62,077 bases of DNA from Clostridia bacterium (GCA_017380575.1 JAFODS010000040.1:1-62077); one strand, 5' to 3'; shown: positions 52,175 to 60,673, counted from the stretch's first letter. The notes: a model not told the origin generated them from the letters alone. Numbers and translations: made by a program.

Positions 52175-54478
52175 ATGGGACTCGGTTCACATGTTTTATG
52201 GTACAATCACCCTGCAAAAGAGTGGGTTGAGGCACTTCCTCTCGGAAACGGAAGCCTCGGTGCAATGGTTTTCGGCGGATGCGACAAGGAAACAATCGGC
52301 CTTAACCTTGACACTCTTTGGTCAGGTTATTCACATAAATACGTTGTTGAAAACAAGTTTGAGCATTTTGTAAAGGCTCGTGACCTTGCTTTAAGCGGCA
52401 AGATGATTGAGTCAAGAGATTATATTGAAGAGAATTTCACAGGCGATGACTGCGAATGGTATCTTCAGCTCGGTAAGCTTACAATAACTTCAAACATTCA
52501 TATGTGTGCAAGAAAATACAGACGTGAGCTTGACATTGCAACGGCTGTTACAAAGGCTGAATTCACAGCAAACGACACTGAATACACAAGAGAAGGCTTT
52601 ATCAGCCATCCTGACAAGGTACTTGTTTATTCAATGACAGCTCAGGGCAAGAAAAAGCTCGACTTCAATGCAATGATCAGATGCGACCTTAAATATGATG
52701 TTGAGGTAAGCGGTGATACATATATTCTTCGCGGAATCTGCCCGTCACACATTGATTTTTCAAAAGACCCTATCCCCGGTCCTGAATACTACGAGGGAGA
52801 GAAAAAGGGTGTTGAATTCTGCTGTATGTTCAAGGTTATAACCGACGGACAGCTCAAGGCAACAAAGAAATATCTCAATGTTTCAGAAGCTACATATGCA
52901 AATATTATTCTCACAGCCGAAAGCAATTTCGAAGGTTGGGACAAGCCTCTTTACAAATCAACTAAGGATTACGAAGGCATCTGCCGTGAAACAATTGCAG
53001 CTGCAGTTGAAAAAGGCGTTGCTGAATTAAAAGCACGTCACATTGCAGACCACAAAAAGTATTACGACAGAGTTTCAATCGACCTCGGCAACAGCAAGAA
53101 GGACGGCACTCCCACAAACCGCAGACTTCACGAATTCCTTCGCAACAAGGAAAACGACAATGATCTTTACTGTCTTCTTTTCAACTACGGCCGTTATCTT
53201 ACAATCGCAGGTTCAAGAGCAGGCTCTCAAGCTATGACTCTTCAGGGCATCTGGACATTCAGAATGTGTTCACCGTGGCGTTCGAACTACACAACGAACA
53301 TCAATACAGAAATGAACTACTGGCCGACAATGACCTGTTCTCTTCCCGAGATGAATGCTCCGCTTATCGATTTCATCAGGGAGCTTTCAGAATCAGGTAA
53401 AGAAGTTGCAAAGAATTATTACAATGCAAACGGCTTCTGCGTTCACCACAACGTTGACCTTTGGAGAATTCCTACTCCGTCAAAGGGCAATCCCGTATGG
53501 TCTTTCTGGCCGATGGCAGGTGCTTGGTTCTGCCGCCACCTTTACGAGCAGTACGAATATACACTCGATAAAGATTTCCTTAAGGATACAGCGTTGCCGA
53601 TTATGGAATCTGCTGCAAGATTCTGCCTTGATCTTCTTATTGAAGACAAAGACGGCTATCTTATTTTTGCTCCTTCAACATCACCGGAAAATGAATACAA
53701 AATCGGCAGACAGGATTGCTCAGTCAGCGAAACAACCTATATGACAATGGGTATAATCCGCGACCTTTTCCAGAATATTCTCAAGTCAGCCGATGTCCTC
53801 GGTGCTGACAGCGACGTTATTGCCGAAATCAAAGAAAAGAATCCGAAGCTTCTTCCCTTCAGAACAGGCTCACAGGGACAGCTTCTTGAATGGTACAAGG
53901 ATGAGGTAGGCTTTGACCAGTATCACCGTCACGTTTCTCATCTTTATTCACTCTTCCCTGCAGATCTTATTTCAGTTGATAAAACACCTGACCTTGCAAA
54001 GGCTGCAAGAAGAACACTTGAACTCCGTGGTGACAACGGTACAGGCTGGAGCCTTGGTTGGAAAATCAACTTCTGGGCAAGACTTCGTGACAAGGAGAAG
54101 GTTATCAAGCTTATCGACAATCAGCTCAGATACATCAATCCGAGATATCCGCGCGGCAGAGGCGGCACATTCCCGAATATGTTTGATGCACATCCGCCGT
54201 TCCAGATTGACGGTAACTTCGGTGCAACAAGCGGTATCGCTCAGGCTCTTATGCAGTCTTTCGAAAACAGAATTCTTATCCTTCCCGCTCTTCCCGACAA
54301 GTGGGCTGACGGCCACATTCACGGTCTTACAGCAAAGGGTGGCGTAAAGGTTGACATCGACTGGGCTGACAACAAGCTTACAAAGCTCACATTGGACGGT
54401 AAGGGTGATTATGAAATCATCTACGGTGACAAGACTGTCAAGGTTACACTTGACGGCAAAAAGGATGTTGAATTTTAA
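52175..54478 (+). CDS. Cytoplasmic GH95 alpha-L-fucosidase/galactosidase
   Basis: It has 767 residues and no signal peptide. The N-terminal beta domain begins LWYNHPAKEWVEALPLGNGSLGAMVFGG, the hallmark entry of GH95. In the (alpha/alpha)6 barrel NINTEMNYWPTM provides the catalytic Asn pair, APSTSPENEY the acidic segment, YHRHVSHLYSLFP and NGTGWSLGWKINFWARL the later conserved parts, and PFQIDGNFGATSGIAQALMQ the terminal motif. GH95 enzymes act by inversion on terminal alpha-1,2-L-fucose or L-galactose. TAATG overlap joins it to the HAD phosphatase gene. GGAGGT precedes the start. Confidence 0.93.
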   Translation: MGLGSHVLWYNHPAKEWVEALPLGNGSLGAMVFGGCDKETIGLNLDTLWSGYSHKYVVENKFEHFVKARDLALSGKMIESRDYIEENFTGDDCEWYLQLGKLTITSNIHMCARKYRRELDIATAVTKAEFTANDTEYTREGFISHPDKVLVYSMTAQGKKKLDFNAMIRCDLKYDVEVSGDTYILRGICPSHIDFSKDPIPGPEYYEGEKKGVEFCCMFKVITDGQLKATKKYLNVSEATYANIILTAESNFEGWDKPLYKSTKDYEGICRETIAAAVEKGVAELKARHIADHKKYYDRVSIDLGNSKKDGTPTNRRLHEFLRNKENDNDLYCLLFNYGRYLTIAGSRAGSQAMTLQGIWTFRMCSPWRSNYTTNINTEMNYWPTMTCSLPEMNAPLIDFIRELSESGKEVAKNYYNANGFCVHHNVDLWRIPTPSKGNPVWSFWPMAGAWFCRHLYEQYEYTLDKDFLKDTALPIMESAARFCLDLLIEDKDGYLIFAPSTSPENEYKIGRQDCSVSETTYMTMGIIRDLFQNILKSADVLGADSDVIAEIKEKNPKLLPFRTGSQGQLLEWYKDEVGFDQYHRHVSHLYSLFPADLISVDKTPDLAKAARRTLELRGDNGTGWSLGWKINFWARLRDKEKVIKLIDNQLRYINPRYPRGRGGTFPNMFDAHPPFQIDGNFGATSGIAQALMQSFENRILILPALPDKWADGHIHGLTAKGGVKVDIDWADNKLTKLTLDGKGDYEIIYGDKTVKVTLDGKKDVEF

Positions 54479-55047
54479 TGATTGCTGATCTTTACGATTT
54501 TGATAAAACTATATTCAACGGAGAATCCGGCACATACTTTTATCTTTTTGAGTTAAGAAGGCATCCGCGTTTTCTTCTTAACATTCCGTGGCATATTGTA
54601 ACGCTCATCGGATTTCTTCTCGGAATTATCCCGACAGAAAAATTCAAGGAAGCGTTTTACGGTCCTTTGAAAACCGTCGATGTTGAAGAAGAAACAAAGC
54701 TTTTCTGGGAGAAATACGCGTACAAAATCAACCCGTATTTCATTAACCGTGATAAAAGTGTAAAGACTATCGTCTGCTCAGCCTCCCCTGTTTTTCAGAT
54801 TAAACCGATTTGTGACAAACTCGGTGTAGACCTTATTGTTGCAACAGAGTTTGATCCGAAGACAGGCAAAGCAATCGGGCTTAACTGTAAGGACGGCGAA
54901 AAAATCGTTCGTATGAAGAAAGATGCCGCTGAATATACTATCAGAGATGTTTACACCGACAATCTTAAATCTGACGGTCCTCTGCTTACCCTTGCAACGA
55001 GAAATAAGTTTCATGTTGTGAAAGGTAAAGTAAATAAAATATATTAA
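54478..55047 (+). CDS. HAD-superfamily (subfamily IB-like) phosphatase
   Basis: It has 189 residues. DLYDFDKTIFNGES carries the nucleophile motif DxDxT as DFDKT. VCSASPVFQIKPIC is motif II with Ser, and YTDNLKSDGPLL is the motif with late acidic residues. The cap region (about 20-90) has hydrophobic stretches. The family includes phosphoserine phosphatase and phospholipid-like phosphatases; the substrate is unknown. It shares a transcript with GH95 through a 1-bp stop/start overlap, so a sugar-phosphate role is possible. Confidence 0.85.
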   Translation: MIADLYDFDKTIFNGESGTYFYLFELRRHPRFLLNIPWHIVTLIGFLLGIIPTEKFKEAFYGPLKTVDVEEETKLFWEKYAYKINPYFINRDKSVKTIVCSASPVFQIKPICDKLGVDLIVATEFDPKTGKAIGLNCKDGEKIVRMKKDAAEYTIRDVYTDNLKSDGPLLTLATRNKFHVVKGKVNKIY

Positions 55048-55089
55048 AAACATTCAAACAATCTTCTCATTAATTTCATCTAAAAATAT

Positions 55090-55132
55090 AGGGGTTTCAT
55101 AAAGACGTTTATGTGTTCTTTATGAAACCCCT
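55090..55132. terminator. Bidirectional terminator between HAD gene and DUF6056-like gene
   Basis: Arms AGGGGTTTCATAAAG and CTTTATGAAACCCCT form a perfect 15-bp stem with a 13-nt loop. Flanks are AT-rich on both sides. Confidence 0.8.
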
Positions 55133-55149
55133 AAAAATTTTGTTAACTA

Positions 55150-56565
55150 TTAGTTATTGCTGTATTTTATTTTCCCTTCAAAAAATTTCTCGTGATCGCC
55201 TTCATACCAAAACGTTCCATCTGCTGCATCGGTTAGTACATAATTATAATCTTCCGATGTCGCTTCTTTCTCACAAAAAGACTCAATTCCGGTATTATTT
55301 TCTTTTATGTATCTAATATCACCACACACATTTCGTAATGTAAATATCAACGCCAAGCTTAATGTAACTATTAAGATTTTTCGTTTATCGCGAATCGTTT
55401 GCACGTAATCACCGAATATAATCAATATATAAACTGAAAAACAAACAATGCACGGGAAGCATGTCCTAAATATCCATTTATCAGTTATCGACAACATAAC
55501 CTGAGAACCAATACCTAAAATCAACATTATTACAGGTAAAGTTTTTCTTTCAATAACTAAAACAATCGAACTATATAACACACTTAAAATAAAAAGTGCT
55601 AAAAAAGCATAATATAACAACGCTATTCTACTACCAAAATAAATAATATTGACTAAATTAGCTAAACAAAAAGCTATTAACAAAGTAGTTAATGCTAAAC
55701 TAAAATATTTAATTGATTTAGACTTGTAATCAGCTTTTAAAATAGGTATAGATACACTAGCAGTTAATAAAACAATAATTGAAATTGATTTTCCAGAACC
55801 CAACCAATTCATATACAATATATCATTAAACCTGCTTATGTAAGAAATTATACTTGGTTCAACTGCATGCATGTCCATTCTTAAACTTGTTGCCGGAGCA
55901 AAAACAATGGTACATAAGCCAGCTATAGCAACAACTGTAAATATAACTTCTTTAATCACTTGTTTTTCTTTTTTTAAAAAAACTTTATCCATAACATTCA
56001 ACACAAAAAATCCGATTGTAATCATACTGCTTTGCTCGGTCGCAAAACCAGCCAAGATAACAAAAGGTAGGGTTGCTAAATAAAAATTTTTTGTATAAAA
56101 AAAGACAGCTAATACAAAAGTCAACATAGGTATTAAATAATTAAAACTTGAAGACAGCCAAAAAACCCCGGAAGAAACATAGCTATAATCAACTATCAAG
56201 TAAAACATAACAGCTGCAATTATAGCCTTTCGCTTGTCCTGAAAAAATGGAGTCACCAATCGACCTGTAAAATATGTCAGAACAGTAAACATTACAGGGT
56301 TAATTATTCTCCACAAATAAACATCAAATTTTAACGTCAGAATTTCAAAAAAATTAAGCCAAATTCTTCCATTTTTAAAATTATAGTGCCACTTTAAAAA
56401 CTCTAATATTTTATCAAAACCGCACTTTGCAATTACATTGTAGAAATCATCATCAGGTCTGCGCAAATATAAATTTTGATGGAATATAAACATCAGACAA
56501 AAAAATCCCAGCAGTGCTATAATATGATAATTCTCAAATATTTTTCTAAATTTAATCTTCATCAT
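55150..56565 (-). CDS. Polytopic membrane protein, DUF6056-like
   Basis: It has 471 residues with about eleven hydrophobic segments. Near the N-terminus, after the first membrane segment, is YLRRPDDDFYNVIAKCGFDK and WHYNFKNGRIWLNFFE. This acidic DDD loop followed by NGR resembles the DUF6056 family and more distantly lipid-linked sugar glycosyltransferases of the GT-C type. A soluble C-terminal tail of about 60 residues follows the last segment. The coding sequence looks clearly more AT-rich than its neighbours, suggesting acquisition by transfer. A role in cell-surface glycan assembly is inference. AGGTGAAAG precedes the ATG. Confidence 0.7.
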   Translation of the reverse strand: MMKIKFRKIFENYHIIALLGFFCLMFIFHQNLYLRRPDDDFYNVIAKCGFDKILEFLKWHYNFKNGRIWLNFFEILTLKFDVYLWRIINPVMFTVLTYFTGRLVTPFFQDKRKAIIAAVMFYLIVDYSYVSSGVFWLSSSFNYLIPMLTFVLAVFFYTKNFYLATLPFVILAGFATEQSSMITIGFFVLNVMDKVFLKKEKQVIKEVIFTVVAIAGLCTIVFAPATSLRMDMHAVEPSIISYISRFNDILYMNWLGSGKSISIIVLLTASVSIPILKADYKSKSIKYFSLALTTLLIAFCLANLVNIIYFGSRIALLYYAFLALFILSVLYSSIVLVIERKTLPVIMLILGIGSQVMLSITDKWIFRTCFPCIVCFSVYILIIFGDYVQTIRDKRKILIVTLSLALIFTLRNVCGDIRYIKENNTGIESFCEKEATSEDYNYVLTDAADGTFWYEGDHEKFFEGKIKYSNN

Positions 56566-56626
56566 TCTTTCACCTAAATATTTATTTTGAGATTATTAAA
56601 TGGTTAAATCATACAACGTAGCATAA

Positions 56627-57082
56627 TTACTCTTCCATTTTCAGTTCATTTACTATGTAATCTTCCGGTAGCTTATTTCCTTTTTCATCAAAGAAAAATC
56701 CGTTATCGAAAAATGCAACAAACTTTCCTTGCGGAGTATAATACTTCACCTGAATGGCATTTCCCGTTTCATCTGTACCCGTTACAATGTAATAGTATAC
56801 CATTTTTCCGTTCTCGTAAACGTCCTCTTTTGCAACATTACCGTTTTCATCATAATGAGCAATCACATACGCTCTGCTGTCCGAACCGAATTTTTCACTT
56901 GTCTTCGGGCTGCCGACAGTATACTGAGGTTTAGTCATTGAATAATTCGGATCAATTGTACTTACGGAATGTGCCGTTGTTGAAGTTGTTGTTGATTCCG
57001 AATCATCAACCTTGTCACCGCAGGCAACAAACATTGAAAGAATAACAGTTAATATTGATATACAAACAATAATTTTCTTCAT
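56627..57082 (-). CDS. Predicted lipoprotein, unknown function
   Basis: It has 151 residues. IIVCISILTVILSMFVACG is a signal peptide with a lipobox Cys near residue 21. A Thr/Ser-rich linker (ESTTTSTTAHS) follows, then a beta-rich domain with YDENGNVAKEDVYENGKMVYYYIVTGTDETG, which resembles short toxin-antitoxin-immunity-like YD/MORN-type repeats only loosely. I do not recognise the family. It is monocistronic with a promoter at 57123-57151, divergent from perR. Confidence 0.75.
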   Translation of the reverse strand: MKKIIVCISILTVILSMFVACGDKVDDSESTTTSTTAHSVSTIDPNYSMTKPQYTVGSPKTSEKFGSDSRAYVIAHYDENGNVAKEDVYENGKMVYYYIVTGTDETGNAIQVKYYTPQGKFVAFFDNGFFFDEKGNKLPEDYIVNELKMEE

Positions 57083-57122
57083 TTTTTCATCCTTTTGACA
57101 ACAAATTCATTATATTATCGAT

Positions 57123-57151
57123 ATAATAACGTAAAATATTAAAAAAGTCAA
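57123..57151 (-). promoter_or_regulatory. Promoter of the lipoprotein gene
   Basis: TTGACT and TATTAT are separated by 17 bp on the minus strand. Confidence 0.7.
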
Positions 57152-57170
57152 AAATTTTTCAAAAAAAGTA

Positions 57171-57224
57171 TTGACATTTCCAGAAAATCGATTATAATAA
57201 CAGTAACGATTATTGTTATTGATA
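57171..57224 (+). promoter_or_regulatory. perR promoter with overlapping Fur/Per-type operator
   Basis: TTGACA and TATAAT are separated by 16 bp. From the -10 box onward there is an inverted repeat AATAACA (57196-57202) and TGTTATT (57214-57220) inside the AT-rich TTATAATAAC...GTTATTGATAA. Position and sequence fit a PerR/Fur box covering the transcription start, so self-repression that is lifted by peroxide is likely. Confidence 0.65.
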
Positions 57225-57250
57225 ACTTGAGAGTAAAAGGAGGTCATACA

Positions 57251-57631
57251 ATGGCAGTAACAAAACACAGTAAACAGCGTGATGCAATTATCGATGAGTT
57301 ATGCCAAAGGCATGACCACCCGACAGCCGAGGAGCTTTACCTGGCTCTTAAAATGAAGATGCCGAACCTGAGCCTCGGGACTGTATACAGAAACCTGAAT
57401 ATGCTTTCCGATGACGGAACAATTCAGAAAATCTCAGTCGGCGGAGCCGATCACTTCGACGGCAACGCATTAAATCATTATCATATGCTCTGTTCGGAGT
57501 GCAAACGTCTTTACGATGTCGCCTACCCCGTACTGGAGGATATCGAGAAAAAAGCAGTAAACTTTGTAGACGGAAAAATCACATCACACACGATAACGTT
57601 TATCGGCTTGTGTAACGGATGTCTGCATTGA
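57251..57631 (+). CDS. perR: Fur-family regulator, PerR-like
   Basis: It has 126 residues from the ATG at 57251 with AAAGGAGG 8 bp upstream. The winged helix (1-80) includes HPTAEELYLALKMKMPNLSLGTVYRNLNML. Regulatory metal ligands are likely His and Asp in GADHFDGNALNHYHM, and structural zinc is bound by CSEC and the C-terminal CNGC. In PerR-type proteins iron-catalysed His oxidation by peroxide releases DNA. It is followed after 45 bp by a rubrerythrin gene, a classic PerR target. Confidence 0.9.
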   Translation: MAVTKHSKQRDAIIDELCQRHDHPTAEELYLALKMKMPNLSLGTVYRNLNMLSDDGTIQKISVGGADHFDGNALNHYHMLCSECKRLYDVAYPVLEDIEKKAVNFVDGKITSHTITFIGLCNGCLH

Positions 57632-57676
57632 ATATAAAAAATTAATTATTTAAAATTATTTTGGAGGTAAATTATT

Positions 57677-58222
57677 ATGGCAAAATGGGTATGTAGCGTA
57701 TGCGGTTATGTTCACGAGGGAGATTCAGCACCTGAATTCTGCCCGCAGTGTAAGGTTCCTGCAGAGAAGTTCACAAAGCAGGAAGAGAACAATCTTTCTT
57801 GGGCAGCAGAGCACGTTGTAGGTGTTGCTCAGGGTGTTTCTGAAGACATCATTATGGACCTTCGTGCAAACTTTGAAGGCGAATGTTCAGAAGTTGGTAT
57901 GTATCTTGCAATGGCAAGAGTTGCTCACCGTGAAGGCTATCCGGAAATCGGTCTTTACTGGGAAAAGGCAGCATACGAAGAAGCAGAGCACGCAGCTAAG
58001 TTTGCAGAGCTCCTCGGCGAAGTTGTAACAGATTCAACAAAGAAGAACCTCGAGCTCAGAGTTGCAGCTGAAAACGGTGCAACAGCAGGTAAATTCGACC
58101 TTGCAAAGAGAGCTAAGGCAGCTAACCTCGACGCTATCCACGACACAGTTCACGAGATGGCAAGAGACGAGGCAAGACACGGTAAGGCATTCCAGGGTCT
58201 TCTTGAGAGATATTTCGGTTAA
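57677..58222 (+). CDS. Rubrerythrin with N-terminal rubredoxin domain (reverse rubrerythrin)
   Basis: It has 181 residues. WVCSVCGYVHEGDSAPEFCPQCKVP is a rubredoxin-like FeS4 site at the N-terminus. The ferritin-like diiron domain (about 40-181) shows EGECSEVGMYLAMARVAHREGYPE, EEAEHAAKFAELLGE and MARDEARHGKAFQGLLERYFG with ExxH ligands. The order rubredoxin first is the reverse of classic rubrerythrin and is linked to peroxide reduction in obligate anaerobes. GGAGG precedes the start. It is probably in one transcript with perR. The last 44 bp are repeated downstream. Confidence 0.93.
   Translation: MAKWVCSVCGYVHEGDSAPEFCPQCKVPAEKFTKQEENNLSWAAEHVVGVAQGVSEDIIMDLRANFEGECSEVGMYLAMARVAHREGYPEIGLYWEKAAYEEAEHAAKFAELLGEVVTDSTKKNLELRVAAENGATAGKFDLAKRAKAANLDAIHDTVHEMARDEARHGKAFQGLLERYFG
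58179..58222 (+). repeat. 44-bp direct repeat, copy 1 (end of rubrerythrin gene)
   Basis: It starts ACGGTAAGGCATTCCAGGG and ends at the rubrerythrin stop codon. Copy 2 at 58430-58473 differs at two positions. Between them lies only the zinc-ribbon gene. Confidence 0.95.
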
Positions 58223-58227
58223 TTAAT

Positions 58228-58428
58228 ATGATACCTGAACGTTGTCCTGCTTGTCAGGAAATTGACGGTTGGAAAGAAGTTATAAATCCATTTACCACGG
58301 GTATTCCTATCGGTAAGAATATTCGCATCAGTATTATCCAAACACAAGGGTTTGGCTTTTATAAAGTTAAGTATCGTTGTGAAAAATGCGGATTTGAAGA
58401 CAAATATGATTACCGAAAAGATAAGTGA
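58228..58428 (+). CDS. Small zinc-ribbon protein, unknown function
   Basis: It has 66 residues. Two CxxC pairs, ERCPACQE near the N-terminus and YRCEKCGFED near the C-terminus, can bind one zinc ion; the middle contains GIPIGKNIRISIIQTQGFG. I do not recognise a family. It begins 5 bp after the rubrerythrin stop, with no strong ribosome binding site, so translation would depend on coupling. It sits precisely between two direct repeats of the rubrerythrin 3' end, which suggests insertion or recombination at this locus. Confidence 0.7.
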   Translation: MIPERCPACQEIDGWKEVINPFTTGIPIGKNIRISIIQTQGFGFYKVKYRCEKCGFEDKYDYRKDK

Positions 58429-58429
58429 T

Positions 58430-58473
58430 ACGGTAAGGCATTCCAGGGTCTTCTTAAGAGATATTTCGATTAA
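58430..58473 (+). repeat. 44-bp direct repeat, copy 2 (duplicate of rubrerythrin 3' end)
   Basis: 42 of 44 positions match copy 1. It begins right after the zinc-ribbon stop codon and still contains a TAA in the place of the rubrerythrin stop. Confidence 0.95.
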
Positions 58474-58536
58474 GAACCCCTCTGTCACTTCGTGACATCT
58501 CCCCTTTCAGGGGCGACATTATATCATAAATAAGCA

Positions 58537-58565
58537 AAGAGTGGCTTTTCAGCCACTCTTTTTTT
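58537..58565 (+). terminator. Terminator of the perR-rubrerythrin unit
   Basis: Arms AAGAGTGGCT and AGCCACTCTT with a TTTC loop followed by TTTTTTT. Upstream at 58475-58515 are two small hairpins (GTCACTTCGTGAC and CCCCTTTCAGGGG) of the same style as those in element A. Confidence 0.9.
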
Positions 58566-58592
58566 CTGCCTTTAAATTCTTTAACAGTTTGG

Positions 58593-58849
58593 TAAATTCG
58601 GGTTTGTCGAGCAATTTTCAAATTATTATTGTAGGGGACGACGTCCTCGACGTCCCTTTAAAAATTGTTATGATTTAGTGGTCGATTCGTGAATCGACCC
58701 TACAATTACGGTTTCAGTCAACTGCGTAGGGACGGGCGTCCTCGACCGTCCGTTAACACAGCAGAATCTTCGGACCGTCCGGGAGGCCGGTCCCTACGTG
58801 CACAGAGATAGATTGTGCTAAATCAAAGAACCCACAAACCCGAATTTAT
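58593..58849. repeat. Palindromic repeat element C with terminal inverted repeats
   Basis: This 257-bp element ends in TAAATTCGGGTTTGTCGAGC and CCCACAAACCCGAATTTA. It shares with element B the outer cassettes (GACGTCCTCGACGTC and the GTAGGGACGGGCGTCCTC arms) but has GGTCGATTC-GT-GAATCGACC in place of the GGGCAGAT hairpin. A related hairpin (GTAGGTCGATTTGCAAATC) follows just outside at about 58871-58895. There is no coding potential in 58566-58957. Confidence 0.8.
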
Positions 58850-58957
58850 CGGGTGATTTGAAATAACAATCGTAGGTCGATTTGCAAATCAACCTAAAAT
58901 ATGGTGTAAATTTTAACTGAAAAAGGACGAAAAGATTTATTATAAAATTAAGCATTA

Positions 58958-59791
58958 TCAGCTAAAGATTTCGGATATAGGCACATCAAGAAAAGCCCTG
59001 TCCTTTGTAGCTTCTTTCAGTAAATCAGACTGCTTGATAACTTCTCTCGCAAAATCTTCAACTGTAATATTTTCAGGAGCATCAATCAAAGATGCATAAA
59101 CGCTCTCACCAATAGAACTAATCAAAACGCCGTAATTGTTATTTTCAACATAGACGGTAACGTTTACTCCGTCTATTTCAATCTTATTGCCCTTTGCAAC
59201 AACATCAAGTTCCAACTCATTGAAGGCAGTCGGTACAGCTCTTTCAGCGAGAAATTTAACATTCATAAAAGGACTCATGCTCTTAATGTATTCGAGTTCA
59301 TAATCATAATTTATATCAGAAAAATGTTCACCAAAACAATAAAGATAAACATAATCTGTTCCGGGGATATGAGAAACAGCGAGGTCAATAGGGTCTTTTC
59401 TTTCTCGTGAATAGTTTTTAATATCGTGATACGGATAAAACTTCTGCATATATTCACCGTCGGTACTAAACTTATTTTCCGGTGTATAAGCATTATAACA
59501 ATCAATATAAGCACAACCGCACAGAACAATACAACCTACCATAATAATTACAGATGAAACCATTAAAAACTTTTTGATTTTGTCAAAATTAATTGACGTT
59601 TTTTCACATACAACCAAACACACAAGTAATATTACCGTCAAAATAAGAAATGCTTCTGCAAAGTAAAGAGAAAAAAGTGCTGACTGAAACTCAATAAGAC
59701 TAATCGGTTGAACAAATACAGCACCATATAGTATTACACTCAGTAAAGCTGAAATAACAGCAATAAATTTCACAGATTTGAGATTTTTCAT
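58958..59791 (-). CDS. Membrane protein with extracytoplasmic domain, unknown function
   Basis: It has 277 residues. Three hydrophobic segments (about 9-28, 38-62 and 75-98) are followed by a soluble domain of about 180 residues with an HIPGTDYVYLYCFGEHFSD segment and a C-terminal helical part (FAREVIKQSDLLKEATKD). I do not recognise a family. GAGGTGATG precedes the ATG, and a promoter with TTGACT and TAATAT lies just upstream. It lies between element C and the insertion sequence. Confidence 0.75.
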   Translation of the reverse strand: MKNLKSVKFIAVISALLSVILYGAVFVQPISLIEFQSALFSLYFAEAFLILTVILLVCLVVCEKTSINFDKIKKFLMVSSVIIMVGCIVLCGCAYIDCYNAYTPENKFSTDGEYMQKFYPYHDIKNYSRERKDPIDLAVSHIPGTDYVYLYCFGEHFSDINYDYELEYIKSMSPFMNVKFLAERAVPTAFNELELDVVAKGNKIEIDGVNVTVYVENNNYGVLISSIGESVYASLIDAPENITVEDFAREVIKQSDLLKEATKDRAFLDVPISEIFS

Positions 59792-59808
59792 AACATCACC
59801 TCAAGGAA

Positions 59809-59837
59809 ATATTATCATAGAAATAAAATAAAGTCAA
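59809..59837 (-). promoter_or_regulatory. Promoter of the membrane protein gene at 58958-59791
   Basis: TTGACT and TAATAT are separated by 17 bp on the minus strand, 18 bp before the start codon. Confidence 0.7.
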
Positions 59838-59842
59838 AAAAC

Positions 59843-59868
59843 AAACCGTGGCTCGATGCTACGGGTTT
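59843..59868 (-). terminator. Terminator resembling the rRNA operon terminator
   Basis: Arms AAACCGTGGC and GCTACGGGTTT enclose TCGAT and are followed by TTTTTTGAC on the minus strand. Loop and arms nearly equal those at 61899-61923 behind the 23S gene. Confidence 0.7.
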
Positions 59869-59889
59869 AATTTTATAATGAAAACATTA

Positions 59890-60662
59890 TAATCATAACC
59901 ACTAGTAAACTAGTGGTTTGCACAGCCCCTATAAGGGGCACCTACAGGCAAAGCCCCTGAAAGGGGCATAGAAGTTTGACAACGCATTACTATCACAAGC
60001 AGCCGCTCACGTGCGGCTGTTTATTTTTGCTTACTTATTCTTGGCACCCGTGAACGGGTCCGTATATTCTTTAAGACTTATCTGATCTTCTGCAAAATCT
60101 TCTTCAAGCTGATTCTTTATATATTCTTCAATTATCCTTTTGTTTCGTCCTACTGTATCTACATAGTAACCTCTACACCAAAAGTTTCTTGAACCATACT
60201 TGTATTTTAAGTTTGCGTGTCTATCGAAAATCATTAAGCTGCTTTTATCCTTGAGATATCCCATAAAATGTGCTACACTTAAATACGGCGGAATACTCAC
60301 AAGCATATGTACATGATCTATACAAGCTTCAGCTTCTATAATTTCTACACCTTTTTGTTCGCATAGTTTTCGCAGTATTTCTCCGATATCTTTTCTTAAT
60401 TTACCATATATCTCTTTTCTGCGATATTTTGGTGCGAAAACTATATGATACTGGCATCTGTACTTTGAATGTGATGTGCTTTTGATTTCATTTGTTCCAT
60501 CTTTCTTAAACATAATAATCCTCCTTTTATTTTAGTAATGCAGTCGCCAAACCGCTTCTATTATATCAGGAGGTTATTATTTTTTGCAGCACTCTTTTGC
60601 GTGCTGCTTTTTGTTTTTACTAAAGCGTTCTGTTTCCCCCGGTAGAACCGGGGGTTTTCAGC
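59890..60662 (-). mobile_element. IS200-type insertion sequence (IS200/IS605 family)
   Basis: A single tnpA gene is flanked by subterminal hairpins, as in IS200. At the right end AACCACTAGT/ACTAGTGGTT (59897-59918) is followed by two GCCCCT...AGGGGC hairpins (59925-59939, 59953-59967) and CAGCCGC/GCGGCTG (60000-60019). At the left end lie CCCCCGGT/ACCGGGGG (60636-60654) and GCAGCAC/GTGCTGC (60586-60607). There are no terminal inverted repeats or tnpB. Exact ends cannot be fixed without an empty site; boundaries are approximate. Confidence 0.75.
60031..60513 (-). CDS. tnpA: IS200/IS605 family transposase TnpA (HUH, Y1)
   Basis: It has 160 residues, full length. CIDHVHMLVSIPP contains the HUH motif, and GYYVDTVGRNKRIIEEYI carries the catalytic Tyr on its helix. 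YRCQYHIVFAPKYRRKEIYG is the N-terminal signature. The enzyme cuts single-stranded DNA at hairpin-marked ends and moves the element by peel-and-paste. AGGAGG lies 8 bp before the ATG. An upstream TATAAT box and the GCAGCAC hairpin could limit expression, as known for IS200. The gene seems intact. Confidence 0.93.
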   Translation of the reverse strand: MFKKDGTNEIKSTSHSKYRCQYHIVFAPKYRRKEIYGKLRKDIGEILRKLCEQKGVEIIEAEACIDHVHMLVSIPPYLSVAHFMGYLKDKSSLMIFDRHANLKYKYGSRNFWCRGYYVDTVGRNKRIIEEYIKNQLEEDFAEDQISLKEYTDPFTGAKNK

Positions 60663-60673
60663 TGTTGCCAGAC

